Below are positions 27,316 to 35,005 of a DNA stretch of 64,000 bases, piece by piece (position 1 is the first letter of the stretch; the number at the start of each line of letters is the position of its first letter). Source of the stretch: Bradyrhizobium sp. Ghvi (GTDB lineage: Bacteria > Pseudomonadota > Alphaproteobacteria > Rhizobiales > Xanthobacteraceae); NCBI RefSeq assembly GCF_900115265.1, contig NZ_FOVU01000001.1:469001-533000 (forward strand), in the 5' to 3' direction. A model generated the notes under the pieces. The model did no database searches, was not told the DNA's origin, and was given only the letters and a program-made list of their open reading frames with translations. The position numbers and the translations under genes are program-made.

Positions 27316-27828
27316 ATGAACAGCTTTGATCTGGCGATCTACGCCGCACTCGCCATTGCGATCGGTTTCGGTTTCAGGACCGGCCTGCTCGGCAGCGCCA
27401 TGACCATCCTCGCTTATCTCCTCGCCGCGCCCATCGCTGTCGCGCTGATGCCGCTGATCGTGCCGCAGGTTGCCGGCAACCCGAACGCGTCGCTGTTTCA
27501 AAACTGGATCTGGTTCTTCGCCATCTTCGTGGTGGTCGGAATGCTGTTCGGCTATCTCGGCCGGCTCGCGCTGAGCGATACGATCCGCGAAGCCGGGATC
27601 GGCGACCGGATCGGCGGCGCCGCGCTCGGCGCCGTCAGGGTCGGGCTCGTCGCCACCACGCTGGTGCTGGTGTTCGACCAGATCGTGCCGCCGGGCCGCC
27701 AGCCGCCGTTCCTCGCCGGCTCGCGTCTGCGCCCGCTGTTCTCGGCGGTCGGACAGATGGGTTTCAAATCGCTGCCACCGGAGGCCGCCGACGCGATCGA
27801 CCGCCTCAAGCAGGAGCGGCGCATTTAA
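27316..27828 (+). CDS. CvpA-family inner membrane protein
   Basis: 170 residues with four hydrophobic segments in the first 120 residues (about 5-22, 28-55, 66-85, 100-118) and a hydrophilic C-terminus. The pattern MNSFDLAIYAALAIAIGFGFRTGLLGSAM and the later GIGDRIGGAALGAVRVGLV match the CvpA family, first noted for colicin V production and later for envelope and biofilm phenotypes. No enzymatic motif. It stands alone between two oxidoreductase genes, with 117 bp to the next start. Confidence 0.8.
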   Translation: MNSFDLAIYAALAIAIGFGFRTGLLGSAMTILAYLLAAPIAVALMPLIVPQVAGNPNASLFQNWIWFFAIFVVVGMLFGYLGRLALSDTIREAGIGDRIGGAALGAVRVGLVATTLVLVFDQIVPPGRQPPFLAGSRLRPLFSAVGQMGFKSLPPEAADAIDRLKQERRI

Positions 27829-27945
27829 TGCATCGCCCCCGCGTGCGCCATGCATTTTGACGCGGGCCCGTCCCTTATCAGCGGCACCGATGTTGGCTAG
27901 AGTGCGCCCATCAGAAACCTGCCTGCTATTTTCGGGAGTGAAACA

Positions 27946-28728
27946 GTGGATCTTGGGATCAAAGGTCGGCGCGCCATCGTCTGCGCATCCAGCAAGGGCC
28001 TGGGGCGCGCTTGCGCCATGGCGCTGGCCGAAGCCGGTGTTGACGTCGTGCTGACCGCGCGGGGCGCGGAAGCCCTGAAGAAGACAGCCGACGAAATCCG
28101 CAAAGCCTATCCGAACGTGAAGGTCACAGAGATCGTCGGCGACATCACGACGCCTGCAGGACGCGAGGCCGTGCTGAAGGCCTGCCCGGAGCCGGACATT
28201 CTCGTCAACAATGCCGGCGGCCCGCCGCCCGGCGACTTCCGCAACTGGACCCGCGACGACTGGATCAAGGCGATCGACGCCAACATGCTGACGCCGATCG
28301 AGCTGATCAAGGCGACGGTGGACGGCATGATGGCCCGCAAGTTCGGCCGCATCGTCAACATCACCTCGGCCGCGGTGAAGGCGCCGATCGACATTCTCGG
28401 CCTCTCCAATGGCGCGCGCGCCGGACTCACCGGTTTCATCGCGGGCCTGTCGCGCAAGACCGTGATCAACAACGTCACCATCAACGGCCTGCTGCCGGGC
28501 CCGTTCGAGACCGATCGTCTGACCGGCACTGCGAAGGCCGAGGCCGACAAGCGCGGCACGACGCCCGAGCAGATCCTCGCCGAGCGCGCCAAGCTCAACC
28601 CCGCAGGCCGGTTCGGCCAGCCCGACGAGTTCGGTTACGCCTGCGCCTTCCTCTGCGGCGCCAAGGCCGGCTTCATCACCGGCCAGAACCTTCTGCTCGA
28701 CGGCGGCGCCTTCCCGGGCACGCTGTGA
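27946..28728 (+). CDS. SDR-family protein with substituted catalytic residues
   Basis: 260 residues from a GTG at 27946 with GGAG seven bases upstream. The cofactor motif is CASSKGLGRACA and the NNAG motif is intact (NNAGGPPPG). The catalytic region reads TSAAVKAPIDILGLSNGARAGL: where SDRs have YxxxK this protein has SNGAR, so both the tyrosine and the lysine are replaced. The C-terminus keeps the typical FLCGAKAGFITGQNLLLDGGAFPGTL. This divergent group is often annotated as 3-oxoacyl-ACP reductase, but the chemistry must differ or be absent. Apparently monocistronic. Confidence 0.85.
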   Translation: MDLGIKGRRAIVCASSKGLGRACAMALAEAGVDVVLTARGAEALKKTADEIRKAYPNVKVTEIVGDITTPAGREAVLKACPEPDILVNNAGGPPPGDFRNWTRDDWIKAIDANMLTPIELIKATVDGMMARKFGRIVNITSAAVKAPIDILGLSNGARAGLTGFIAGLSRKTVINNVTINGLLPGPFETDRLTGTAKAEADKRGTTPEQILAERAKLNPAGRFGQPDEFGYACAFLCGAKAGFITGQNLLLDGGAFPGTL

Positions 28729-28745
28729 GAGCGACGGCACCCTTC

Positions 28746-28788
28746 ACCTCTCCCCGATGGGGAGAGGTCGATTTGCGCAAGCAAATCG
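28746..28788. repeat. Double hairpin intergenic repeat (CCTCTCCCC family)
   Basis: Two adjacent perfect hairpins: ACCTCTCCCC (28746-28755) with GGGGAGAGGT (28759-28768), then CGATTTGC (28769-28776) with GCAAATCG (28781-28788). It lies 17 bp past the SDR stop, where it could act as a 3' structure. Related single hairpins are at 41261-41285 and 58078-58104. Confidence 0.75.
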
Positions 28789-28927
28789 GGTGAGGGGGTG
28801 CTGCGACACGTGAGAGCGTCACCCTTCACCCGGCGCAGTTCGCACTGTCTGATACGGCGCGGGCCCATCTCGCTGTCGAGAAGGGCGACAAGCTCGGCAC
28901 CGTGATCGTCGGTTGGCGCGGCAGGGG

Positions 28928-29359
28928 CTACGGCACCGGCGTGGTCCGCTCGTCGCTCCAGTCGATGCCGAGCTCATCCATACCATCGGCAAGCAGATCG
29001 CCCAGCATCGGCTCGCCCAGCAGATATTGCACCGTCTCGCGCCGTGGCGACTTGTACTCGCTGCGCGCCTCCACCGCGCGGGCGTGCAGATCATCCCACT
29101 CGTCAACATCGCCGTCGCCACGGCCGAGCCACATCAGCGTGACCAGGTCCACTTGCTCGTCCTCGTTCAGCGCCCGGATGAAGCCGGCAAGCTCGGCTGC
29201 AACCGGATCGGAATTGGTATCCTCGAGCACGTCGATCTCATCGTCATCGGATGGGTTGGAGCCCGAATCCGGATCGGACCCGGATTCCTTGACGTCGAAT
29301 TCGCGCGCCTTCTCGATGATGAAGGCGACCTTGTCGGCGGAAATCGCAAGCTCTGGCAT
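28928..29359 (-). CDS. DUF3775-like acidic protein
   Basis: 143 residues from the ATG at 29359 with an AGGGG box upstream; the long frame adds 24 unlikely residues. The N-terminus ELAISADKVAFIIEKAREFDVKE and C-terminus ETVQYLLGEPMLGDLLADGMDELG fit DUF3775. Between them is a strongly acidic stretch (many Asp, Ser, Pro near 28-50) and the block GFIRALNEDEQVDLVTLMWLGRGD. Soluble, no catalytic motif, function unknown. It is transcribed towards the SDR gene, and the divergent neighbour is the first metallo-hydrolase. Confidence 0.75.
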   Translation of the reverse strand: MPELAISADKVAFIIEKAREFDVKESGSDPDSGSNPSDDDEIDVLEDTNSDPVAAELAGFIRALNEDEQVDLVTLMWLGRGDGDVDEWDDLHARAVEARSEYKSPRRETVQYLLGEPMLGDLLADGMDELGIDWSDERTTPVP

Positions 29360-29479
29360 GGGCTGCCCCTGCTCGTCGTTTGGGTTGGTCCAGGTTCCCC
29401 CGATAACGCAGCATCGCGACAGATGATCCATTGCGTTTCACGGCGGAAAGTGTGCATCTTTTCGGCTCTAATTACCCCT

Positions 29480-29521
29480 GTCATTCCGGGGAGTGACGAA
29501 GTCACGAACCCGGAATGACGG
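29480..29521. repeat. Short palindromic repeat, CATTCCGGGGC family
   Basis: TGTCATTCCGGGG faces CCCGGAATGACGG, with an inner arm GTGACGAAGTCAC making a nearly continuous hairpin. It lies in the divergent region between the DUF3775-like gene and the metallo-hydrolase at 29549. Confidence 0.75.
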
Positions 29522-29548
29522 TGAGGCAAGAAAATAGGGGCTCGCCCG

Positions 29549-30400
29549 ATGCGGTGGAAGGTCGGCAAGGTCACGATCACCAAAGTGGTTGAGATGGAAA
29601 CGGTCGGTTCGACCCGCTTCATCCTGCCGGCCGCGACCACCGACGCGATCAGGAAGCTGCCCTGGCTGATTCCGCATTTCGCCACCGAAGAGGGCCGGCT
29701 GAAAATGTCGATCCATTCGCTGGTGGTGGAGACGCCAACCCGCCGCATCGTGGTCGATACCGGCCTCGGCAACGACAAGCAGGGCCGCGGTATTCCCGTT
29801 TGGAATAACCGCAGCACACCGTTCCTGGAGACCATGATCGCGGCGGGCTTTCCGCCTGAGAGCATCGACACCGTGCTATGCACGCATCTTCACGTCGACC
29901 ATGTCGGCTGGAATACGAAGCTGGTAGACGGCAATTGGGTGCCGACCTTCCCCAAGGCGCGCTATCTATTCGGCAAGACCGAATATGAATATTGGCGCGA
30001 CTATACGGCCGAGCCGGACAAGGTCGCCGTGTTCAACGATTCGGTGAAGCCTGTTGTCGACGCGGGCAAGGTCGAGCTGATTGGAAGCGATCACCGCCTG
30101 TGCGAAGAGATCAGCGTGATCCCCACCCCCGGCCACAGCCCGGGACATATCAGCGTCCTGATCGAATCCGGCGGCGAACAGGCGTTGCATAGCGGCGACG
30201 TCGCCCATCACCCCTGCCAGATGGCCCACCTCGGCTGGTGCTCGGTCATCGACACCGACACCGCCCAATCGGCGGCAAGCCGGCACAAGGTGTTCTCGCG
30301 TTTTGCCGATACGCCGACACTGGTGATCGGCGGACATTTCTCGGCCGGGCATATCAAGAGAGATGGCGATGCGTTCAGGTTTGAGGCGCTGCAATCTTAG
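29549..30400 (+). CDS. Metallo-beta-lactamase-fold hydrolase (paralogue 1)
   Basis: 283 residues. The zinc-binding motif HLHVDH (CTHLHVDHVGWNT, about residues 112-117), a second histidine in PTPGHSPGH near 195, an aspartate in LHSGDVAHH near 215 and the distal histidine in GGHFSAGH near 265 make a complete binuclear site. The family includes quorum-sensing lactonases and organophosphate hydrolases; the substrate is unknown. It closely resembles the gene at 32181-33050 (shared VGWNT, GNWVPTFPKARYLFGKTEYEYW versus GRWVPTFPRARYVFAKQEYDHW). The TAG stop codon lies within the first bases of a palindromic repeat. Confidence 0.88.
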   Translation: MRWKVGKVTITKVVEMETVGSTRFILPAATTDAIRKLPWLIPHFATEEGRLKMSIHSLVVETPTRRIVVDTGLGNDKQGRGIPVWNNRSTPFLETMIAAGFPPESIDTVLCTHLHVDHVGWNTKLVDGNWVPTFPKARYLFGKTEYEYWRDYTAEPDKVAVFNDSVKPVVDAGKVELIGSDHRLCEEISVIPTPGHSPGHISVLIESGGEQALHSGDVAHHPCQMAHLGWCSVIDTDTAQSAASRHKVFSRFADTPTLVIGGHFSAGHIKRDGDAFRFEALQS

Positions 30401-30454
30401 GGTGGTTAGCCTGCGGCTGCGCGAAGCGCAGTCGAGGGCGTAACCCACCCTACG
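30398..30454. repeat. Palindromic intergenic repeat, GTAGGGTGGGTTAGC family
   Basis: TAGGGTGGTTAGC at the left faces TAACCCACCCTACG at the right, with CTGCGGCTGCGCGAAGCGCAG hairpin-like sequence between. The same family is at 33065-33205, 44024-44142 and 54690-54777. The left end supplies the stop codon of the preceding gene. Confidence 0.8.
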
Positions 30455-30576
30455 ATCCAGGGGCCACTCTTCAAAGTAAGGGCTGCAATGCGCCTCCTTT
30501 TCGGCGGTTGAATTTCTCGCCGCCCTGTTCCATGAAGCTATTTAACCGATCAGTCCATCCCAAGGGAGAAACGAGA

Positions 30577-31419
30577 ATGAAGCTTGTTCGTTACGGCGAA
30601 AAAGGTGCGGAAAAGCCCGGCCTGATCGACAAATCCGGCCAGTTGCGCGATCTGTCGGCGCATCTGAAGGACCTCACCGGCGAGGCCTATTCGCCTGAAT
30701 CCCTGAAGAAGCTGGCAGCGCTCGACCCCGCTTCCTTGCCCGCCGTCTCCGGCAAGCCGCGCTTCGGCGCGCCCGTGACCGGCATCTCGAAATTCGTCGC
30801 GATCGGCCTCAACTACAGCGACCACGCCAAGGAGACCGGCGCTGCGATTCCGACCGAGCCGATCATCTTCATGAAGGCCAACACCTCGCTGTCCGGCCCG
30901 AACGACGCGGTCGAAAAGCCGCGCGGCTCGACCAAGCTCGACTGGGAGGTCGAGATCGCCGCGATCATCGGCACCCGCGCCAAGTACGTTTCGGAAGCCG
31001 ACGCGCTGAACTACGTCGCCGGCTATTGCGTTTGTAACGACGTCTCCGAGCGCAACTTCCAGACCGAGCGCCTGGGCCAGTGGACCAAGGGCAAGTCGCA
31101 CGACACGTTCGGGCCGGTCGGCCCGTGGCTCGCCACCAAGGACGAGATCAAGGACGTGCAGAACCTGTCGATGTGGCTCGACGTCAACGGCCAGCGCCGC
31201 CAGACTGGCTCGACCAAAACCATGATCTTCTCGATGGCCAAGTGCGTCTCCTATGTCTCGCAGTTCATGACCCTGCTGCCGGGCGACATCATCACCACGG
31301 GCACCCCCCCAGGCGTCGGTCTCGGCATGAAGCCGCCGACCTTCCTCAATGTCGGCGACGTCGTCACGCTCGGCATCGAGGGCCTCGGCGAGCAGCGCCA
31401 GGAGATCGTTGCGGCGTAA
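30577..31419 (+). CDS. Fumarylacetoacetate hydrolase-family protein
   Basis: 280 residues from the ATG at 30577 with GGGAGA upstream. The N-terminal 60 residues form the small domain (MKLVRYGEKGAEKPGLID). The catalytic domain contains KFVAIGLNYSDHAKETG near 72, PIIFMKANTSLSGPND near 92, the metal-binding acids of LDWEVEIAAIIG near 120 and CNDVSERNFQTER near 150, then GKSHDTFGPVGPWL. Relatives are ureidoglycolate lyase-like enzymes, 2,4-diketo-3-deoxy-L-fuconate hydrolase and 2-hydroxyhepta-2,4-dienedioate isomerase, all cleaving or isomerising 2,4-dioxo acids with Mg. It lies between the two metallo-hydrolase paralogues with a GST. Confidence 0.88.
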   Translation: MKLVRYGEKGAEKPGLIDKSGQLRDLSAHLKDLTGEAYSPESLKKLAALDPASLPAVSGKPRFGAPVTGISKFVAIGLNYSDHAKETGAAIPTEPIIFMKANTSLSGPNDAVEKPRGSTKLDWEVEIAAIIGTRAKYVSEADALNYVAGYCVCNDVSERNFQTERLGQWTKGKSHDTFGPVGPWLATKDEIKDVQNLSMWLDVNGQRRQTGSTKTMIFSMAKCVSYVSQFMTLLPGDIITTGTPPGVGLGMKPPTFLNVGDVVTLGIEGLGEQRQEIVAA

Positions 31420-31438
31420 GGTTGCGACGGCCTCTTTC

Positions 31439-31540
31439 GTCATTCCGGGATGGCGCGAGAGCGCCAGACCCGGAATCTCGAGATTCTCAGGTGCGCAATT
31501 GCGCACCTGAGTTCGATGCTTCGCATCGCCCCGGAAGGAC
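31439..31540. repeat. Palindromic intergenic repeat, CATTCCGGGGC family
   Basis: Starts CGTCATTCCGGGATGGCG and ends GCCCCGGAAGGAC, with an internal perfect palindrome GGTGCGCAATTGCGCACC and the hairpin GATGCTTCGCATC. The last two also occur in the copy at 48634-48762, showing common descent. It fills the gap between the FAH-type gene and the GST gene. Confidence 0.8.
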
Positions 31541-31554
31541 AACAGGGATCCAAA

Positions 31555-32166
31555 ATGAAACTTTCCTTCTCCGCCGCCTCGCCCTTCGCCCGCAAGGTGC
31601 GTATCGCCGCGATCGAGCTCGGGCTGATCGACAAGATCGAATTCATGCCGGCAACCGTCGCGCCGGGCACGGTCAATGAGGATTATTCGAAGATCACGCC
31701 GCTGAAGAAGCTGCCGGTGCTGATCACCAACGACGGCGACGTGATCCTGGATTCCTACGTCATCGTCGAATATCTCAACGAGATGGCCGGCGGCAGCCTG
31801 ATCCCGGCTTACGGTCCGCGGCGCTGGAAGGCCAAGACCAATCACTCCCTGATCAACGGCATGCTCGATTCCATGCTGCTGTGCCGCTACGAGAAGATGG
31901 TGCGACCGCAGGGCCTGCAATGGCAGGCATGGATTGACGATCATTGGAACCGGGCCTGGACCGGCATGGCGCGCTTCGAGAATATGCCCGAGGTGCTGGA
32001 CGGCCCGTTCGACATTTCGCAGATCGGCCTTGTTTGCGTGCTCGGCTATGCCGACTTCCGCTTCGCCGATTGCGGCTGGCGCAGGGCCTATCCGAAGCTC
32101 GACGCCTTCCACCAGAAGATGCTGGAGCGGCCTTCGGTGAAAATCTCGGTGCCGCCGACAGCATAA
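31555..32166 (+). CDS. Glutathione S-transferase
   Basis: 203 residues. The thioredoxin-like N-domain begins MKLSFSAASPFARKVRIAA, where the serine (S6 to S9 region) is the usual glutathione-activating residue. It contains the cis-proline segment KKLPVLITNDGDVILDSYVIVEYL (PVL at about 54-56; ES/DS motif D65-S66). The all-alpha C-domain ends with YPKLDAFHQKMLERPSVK. This is a standard bacterial GST that conjugates or reduces electrophiles in the cytoplasm. Genes for a FAH-type hydrolase, two metallo-hydrolases and an epoxide hydrolase nearby suggest a detoxification or aromatic-degradation cluster. The ATG follows a weak AGGGATCC box. Confidence 0.9.
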   Translation: MKLSFSAASPFARKVRIAAIELGLIDKIEFMPATVAPGTVNEDYSKITPLKKLPVLITNDGDVILDSYVIVEYLNEMAGGSLIPAYGPRRWKAKTNHSLINGMLDSMLLCRYEKMVRPQGLQWQAWIDDHWNRAWTGMARFENMPEVLDGPFDISQIGLVCVLGYADFRFADCGWRRAYPKLDAFHQKMLERPSVKISVPPTA

Positions 32167-32180
32167 GCCCAGGAGCTCTC

Positions 32181-33050
32181 ATGAGCCTGACGTTTTCGGT
32201 CGGCGATCTCACCATCCATCGCGTCATCGAGCAGGAGACCTCGTTCGTCCCGGCGCTCGAGATGCTGCCGGGATTGACGCCTGAGGTGCTGGCGGAGAAC
32301 CGGTCCTGGATGCGCCAGGCACGCGCGCTGGACCAGCAGGACGTGCTGCTGCTGTGCTTCCAGTCCTATGTGGTGAAGACGCCGCACCACACCATTCTGG
32401 TCGATAGCTGCATCGGCAACGACAAGCCGCGCCCCAATCGTCCGAAATGGAACATGAAGACCGACGACACCTATTTGCGCGGGCTGAGTGCCGCCGGATT
32501 TGCGGTCGACGACATCGACTTCGTGATGTGCACGCATCTGCATGTCGATCACGTCGGCTGGAACACGCGGCTCGAGAACGGCCGCTGGGTGCCGACATTC
32601 CCTAGGGCGCGTTACGTCTTCGCCAAGCAGGAATACGACCACTGGTTCGAGCAGAATGCGAAGGCGGAGATTCCGCCCTTCGCCGACAGCGTGCTGCCGG
32701 TGGTCGAGGCCAAGAGGCACGAGCTGGTCGGCAGCGACCACCAGATCGGCGATCACGTCCGCATCCTGCCGACGCCGGGCCATACGCCTGGCCACATCGC
32801 CATCGCAATGGGACGCGGCAAGGACGATGCCGTGTTCTCCGGCGATCTCATGCACTCGCCATTGCAGACGTTGTACCCGGAGCTGTCGATCAAGTTCGAC
32901 GTCGATCCGGCCGCGGCCGCGAAAACGCGTCGCGGCTTCCTCGAGCGCTATTGCGACACCGATACGCTGTGCTGCACCGCGCATTTCCCCTCGCCGTCGG
33001 TCGGGAAGATCAAACGCAGGGGCAATGCGTTCGTGTGTGCGGCGGTGTGA
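32181..33050 (+). CDS. Metallo-beta-lactamase-fold hydrolase (paralogue 2)
   Basis: 289 residues; the ATG follows AGGAG 5 bases upstream and lies 14 bp after the GST stop. Zinc ligands are HLHVDH (CTHLHVDHVGWNT near 120), PTPGHTPGHIA near 200, FSGDLMHSP near 220, and the last histidine in CTAHFPSP near 270. The overall match to the protein at 29549 is strong, indicating a duplication. The presence of a second copy downstream of the GST suggests related but distinct substrates. Function as lactonase or esterase is possible; no signal peptide. Confidence 0.88.
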   Translation: MSLTFSVGDLTIHRVIEQETSFVPALEMLPGLTPEVLAENRSWMRQARALDQQDVLLLCFQSYVVKTPHHTILVDSCIGNDKPRPNRPKWNMKTDDTYLRGLSAAGFAVDDIDFVMCTHLHVDHVGWNTRLENGRWVPTFPRARYVFAKQEYDHWFEQNAKAEIPPFADSVLPVVEAKRHELVGSDHQIGDHVRILPTPGHTPGHIAIAMGRGKDDAVFSGDLMHSPLQTLYPELSIKFDVDPAAAAKTRRGFLERYCDTDTLCCTAHFPSPSVGKIKRRGNAFVCAAV

Positions 33051-33064
33051 TTTAGCGGAGATGC

Positions 33065-33205
33065 CGTAGGGTGGGTTAGCTCTGCGGATACGCGAAGCGT
33101 AGACGCTGAGCGTAATCCACCTCTTTAGTCTCCGCAGAAGTAGAAGTGGTGGGTTACGTCAAGCGGTTGCGCTTCGCGCAATCCGCAGGGCTAACCCACC
33201 TTACG
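33065..33205. repeat. Palindromic intergenic repeat, GTAGGGTGGGTTAGC family (long copy)
   Basis: CGTAGGGTGGGTTAGC at the left end faces GGCTAACCCACCTTACG at the right end. Between them is a second inverted pair (AATCCACCTCTTTAG against AGTAGAAGTGGTGGGTTACG), giving a cloverleaf-like structure of about 140 bp. It occupies nearly the whole gap before the epoxide hydrolase gene. Confidence 0.8.
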
Positions 33206-33228
33206 ATTCCACCCGTGTGGAGAATGCA

Positions 33229-34375
33229 ATGACAACACTCCCCGACATCCCTCTCCCCGCCGGCATCCGCTCGCGTTATGTCGACGGTATCAACGGTTTG
33301 CGCATGCATGTGCTCGAGGCCGGCTTCGAGACCAAAGGCCGTCCGTGCATTCTGCTGCTGCACGGCTTTCCCGAGCTTGCCTTCTCCTGGCGCAAGGTGA
33401 TGCCGGCGCTGGCCGCAGCCGGCTATCACGTGCTCGCGCCCGACCAGCGCGGCTATGGCCGCACCACGGGTTGGACCGCCGACTACGACGGCGATCTTGC
33501 ACCGTTCTCGCTTCCAAACCTCGTACGCGATGCGCTCGCGCTGGTGTCTGCGTTCGGCTACAGGCAGGTCGATCTGGCGGGTCATGATTTCGGCAGTCCG
33601 GTCGCGGCCTGGTGCGCGCTGATCCGCCCCGACGTATTTCGCTCGGTGACCTTGATGAGCGCGCCGTTCGGCGGCGCCCCCTCGCTGCCCTTCAACACCG
33701 TCGATGCTCCGGCACAGCCCGCAGCCGAAGATCCCGTTCATCGCGAGCTCGCCGCGCTGCCGCGGCCGCGTATCCATTATCATTGGTACTATTCGACACG
33801 CGGAGCCAACGACGACATGCGGCACGCACCGCAGGGCGTGCATGATTTTCTCCGCGCCTATTATCACCAAAAGAGCGCGGACTGGATCGACAACAAGCCT
33901 TATCCGATGAAGTCGTGGGCGGCGGACGAACTCGCAAAGCTGCCGACCTATTACGTAATGGACCTCGGCGAGACCATGGCCGAGACGGTCGCGAAGGAGA
34001 TGCCCTCGCCGGCCGCGATCGCCGCCAACACATGGCTGCCGGACAGCGATCTCGCTTATTACAGCGCCGAATATCGCCGCACCGGATTCCAGGGTGGGCT
34101 GCAATGGTATCGCTACGTCACGTCGGGCATGCTCAACAGCGAGATGCAACTGTTCTCAGGGCGCAGCATCGACGTGCCCTCGTGCTTCATCTCGGGCAAG
34201 CAGGATTGGGGCACGTATCAACGTCCTGGCGTGTTCGAAGCGATGCAGGGGCGCGGCTGCACGAAGATGCTCGGCTGCCATCTCGTCGACGGTGGGCCAT
34301 TGGGTGCAGCAGGAGCAGCCCGCCGAAGTCAGCCGGCTGCTGCTGAAGTTTCTCGACGACGCCGCAGCGGACTGA
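33229..34375 (+). pseudogene. Epoxide hydrolase-type alpha/beta hydrolase with C-terminal frameshift
   Basis: From the ATG at 33229 (GGAGA upstream) the frame encodes a normal alpha/beta hydrolase: oxyanion motif HGFPE near 50, GYGRTTGW near 80, nucleophile aspartate in GHDFGSP near 118, cap domain rich in Tyr and Trp. At about 34291-34295 the family pattern leaves this frame: the plus-one frame continues GHWVQQEQPAEVSRLLLKFL to a stop at 34375, while the original frame runs on as an Arg/Ala-rich tail to 34407. The histidine of GHW is the expected catalytic base, so the protein as written lacks it. Either a recent two-base loss (or one-base gain) or a sequencing error. Confidence 0.8.
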
Positions 34376-34419
34376 GGCGGCGTCACCGTCTCGTCACAAG
34401 GCATTAATCCGCGGTTCAG

Positions 34420-34444
34420 GGAACATTCGGCAATGTCTGACGTT
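34420..34444 (+). promoter_or_regulatory. EcfG-type promoter for the His-rich protein gene
   Basis: GGAAC (34420-34424), 16 bases, CGTT (34441-34444): a perfect match to the general stress sigma consensus. The start codon is 42 bp downstream of the -10 element, leaving a leader of about 35 nt with a GGGAG ribosome binding site. The match is direct; regulation is inferred. Confidence 0.7.
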
Positions 34445-34486
34445 GCGGGATACCGGAACTGTGTCCGGCGACCATGGGAGATGAAG

Positions 34487-34861
34487 ATGGACAAGAAAAT
34501 CGCCGGACTACTGGGCGCGGTGGCTGCGCTCGGGACGCTTGGCGCGGTTGAAGCCGCACCGGCACCGACGGACGTTCTGCAGGCGAATTCATATGCCGAC
34601 CTGCTGGAGCCGATTGCGAACGCCAGCGCCCTGCTGCAGGCTATCGATGAAGCGCCACCGGCAAAGACGAGCGAGAATGTTCAGCTCGCCCAGTTCTATC
34701 ACCATCACCACCATCATCATCACCATCACAGCTTCTATCGGCGCTATCGCTATTATGACGACGCGCCAGTCGTGGTGGTGCCGCGGTATCGGCGGTATTA
34801 CCACCATCACCACCATCATCATCACCACCATCACAGCTTCTATCGCCGCGATTATTATTGA
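34487..34861 (+). CDS. Secreted histidine-rich protein with two poly-His runs
   Basis: 124 residues. The ATG at 34487 lies six bases after GGGAG; an ATG at 34481 is too close to it. The N-terminus MDKKIAGLLGAVAALGTLGAVEAA is a signal peptide with likely cleavage after AxA-type residues. The middle is a short helical region. The C-terminal half contains two copies of a unit: a Tyr, a run of ten (first) or eleven (second) consecutive histidines, then SFYRR and Tyr-rich sequence, separated by DDAPVVVVPRYRR. Such runs bind Ni, Zn, Cu or Fe; a periplasmic metal buffer is plausible. No named family recognised. A strong terminator follows; mbfA is 1 kb away. Confidence 0.8.
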   Translation: MDKKIAGLLGAVAALGTLGAVEAAPAPTDVLQANSYADLLEPIANASALLQAIDEAPPAKTSENVQLAQFYHHHHHHHHHHSFYRRYRYYDDAPVVVVPRYRRYYHHHHHHHHHHHSFYRRDYY

Positions 34862-34886
34862 GATCGCGGGCACCATGAATGCGACG

Positions 34887-34915
34887 AACAGGACCTTCGG
34901 GTCCTGTTTTCTTTT
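34887..34915 (+). terminator. Intrinsic terminator with UUCG tetraloop after the His-rich gene
   Basis: AACAGGACC (34887-34895) pairs perfectly with GGTCCTGTT (34900-34908) around a TTCG loop closed by C:G, followed by a TTCTTTT tract. It is 26 bp after the stop codon and shows that the His-rich gene is its own transcription unit. Confidence 0.92.
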
Positions 34916-35005
34916 GCCGAGGCCGTCGCCGGCAGCACTAGATGGAAGCACCCGCGGCTGGTACCGCGCGCAGTTTAGAGAAGGCGCAAACCCGCCAGCG
35001 GTCGC

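Noticed and set aside
34296..34407. Arg/Ala-rich C-terminal tail of the epoxide hydrolase as a real domain
   Set aside because: The adjacent frame encodes the conserved family C-terminus with the catalytic His, so the tail is out-of-frame translation.
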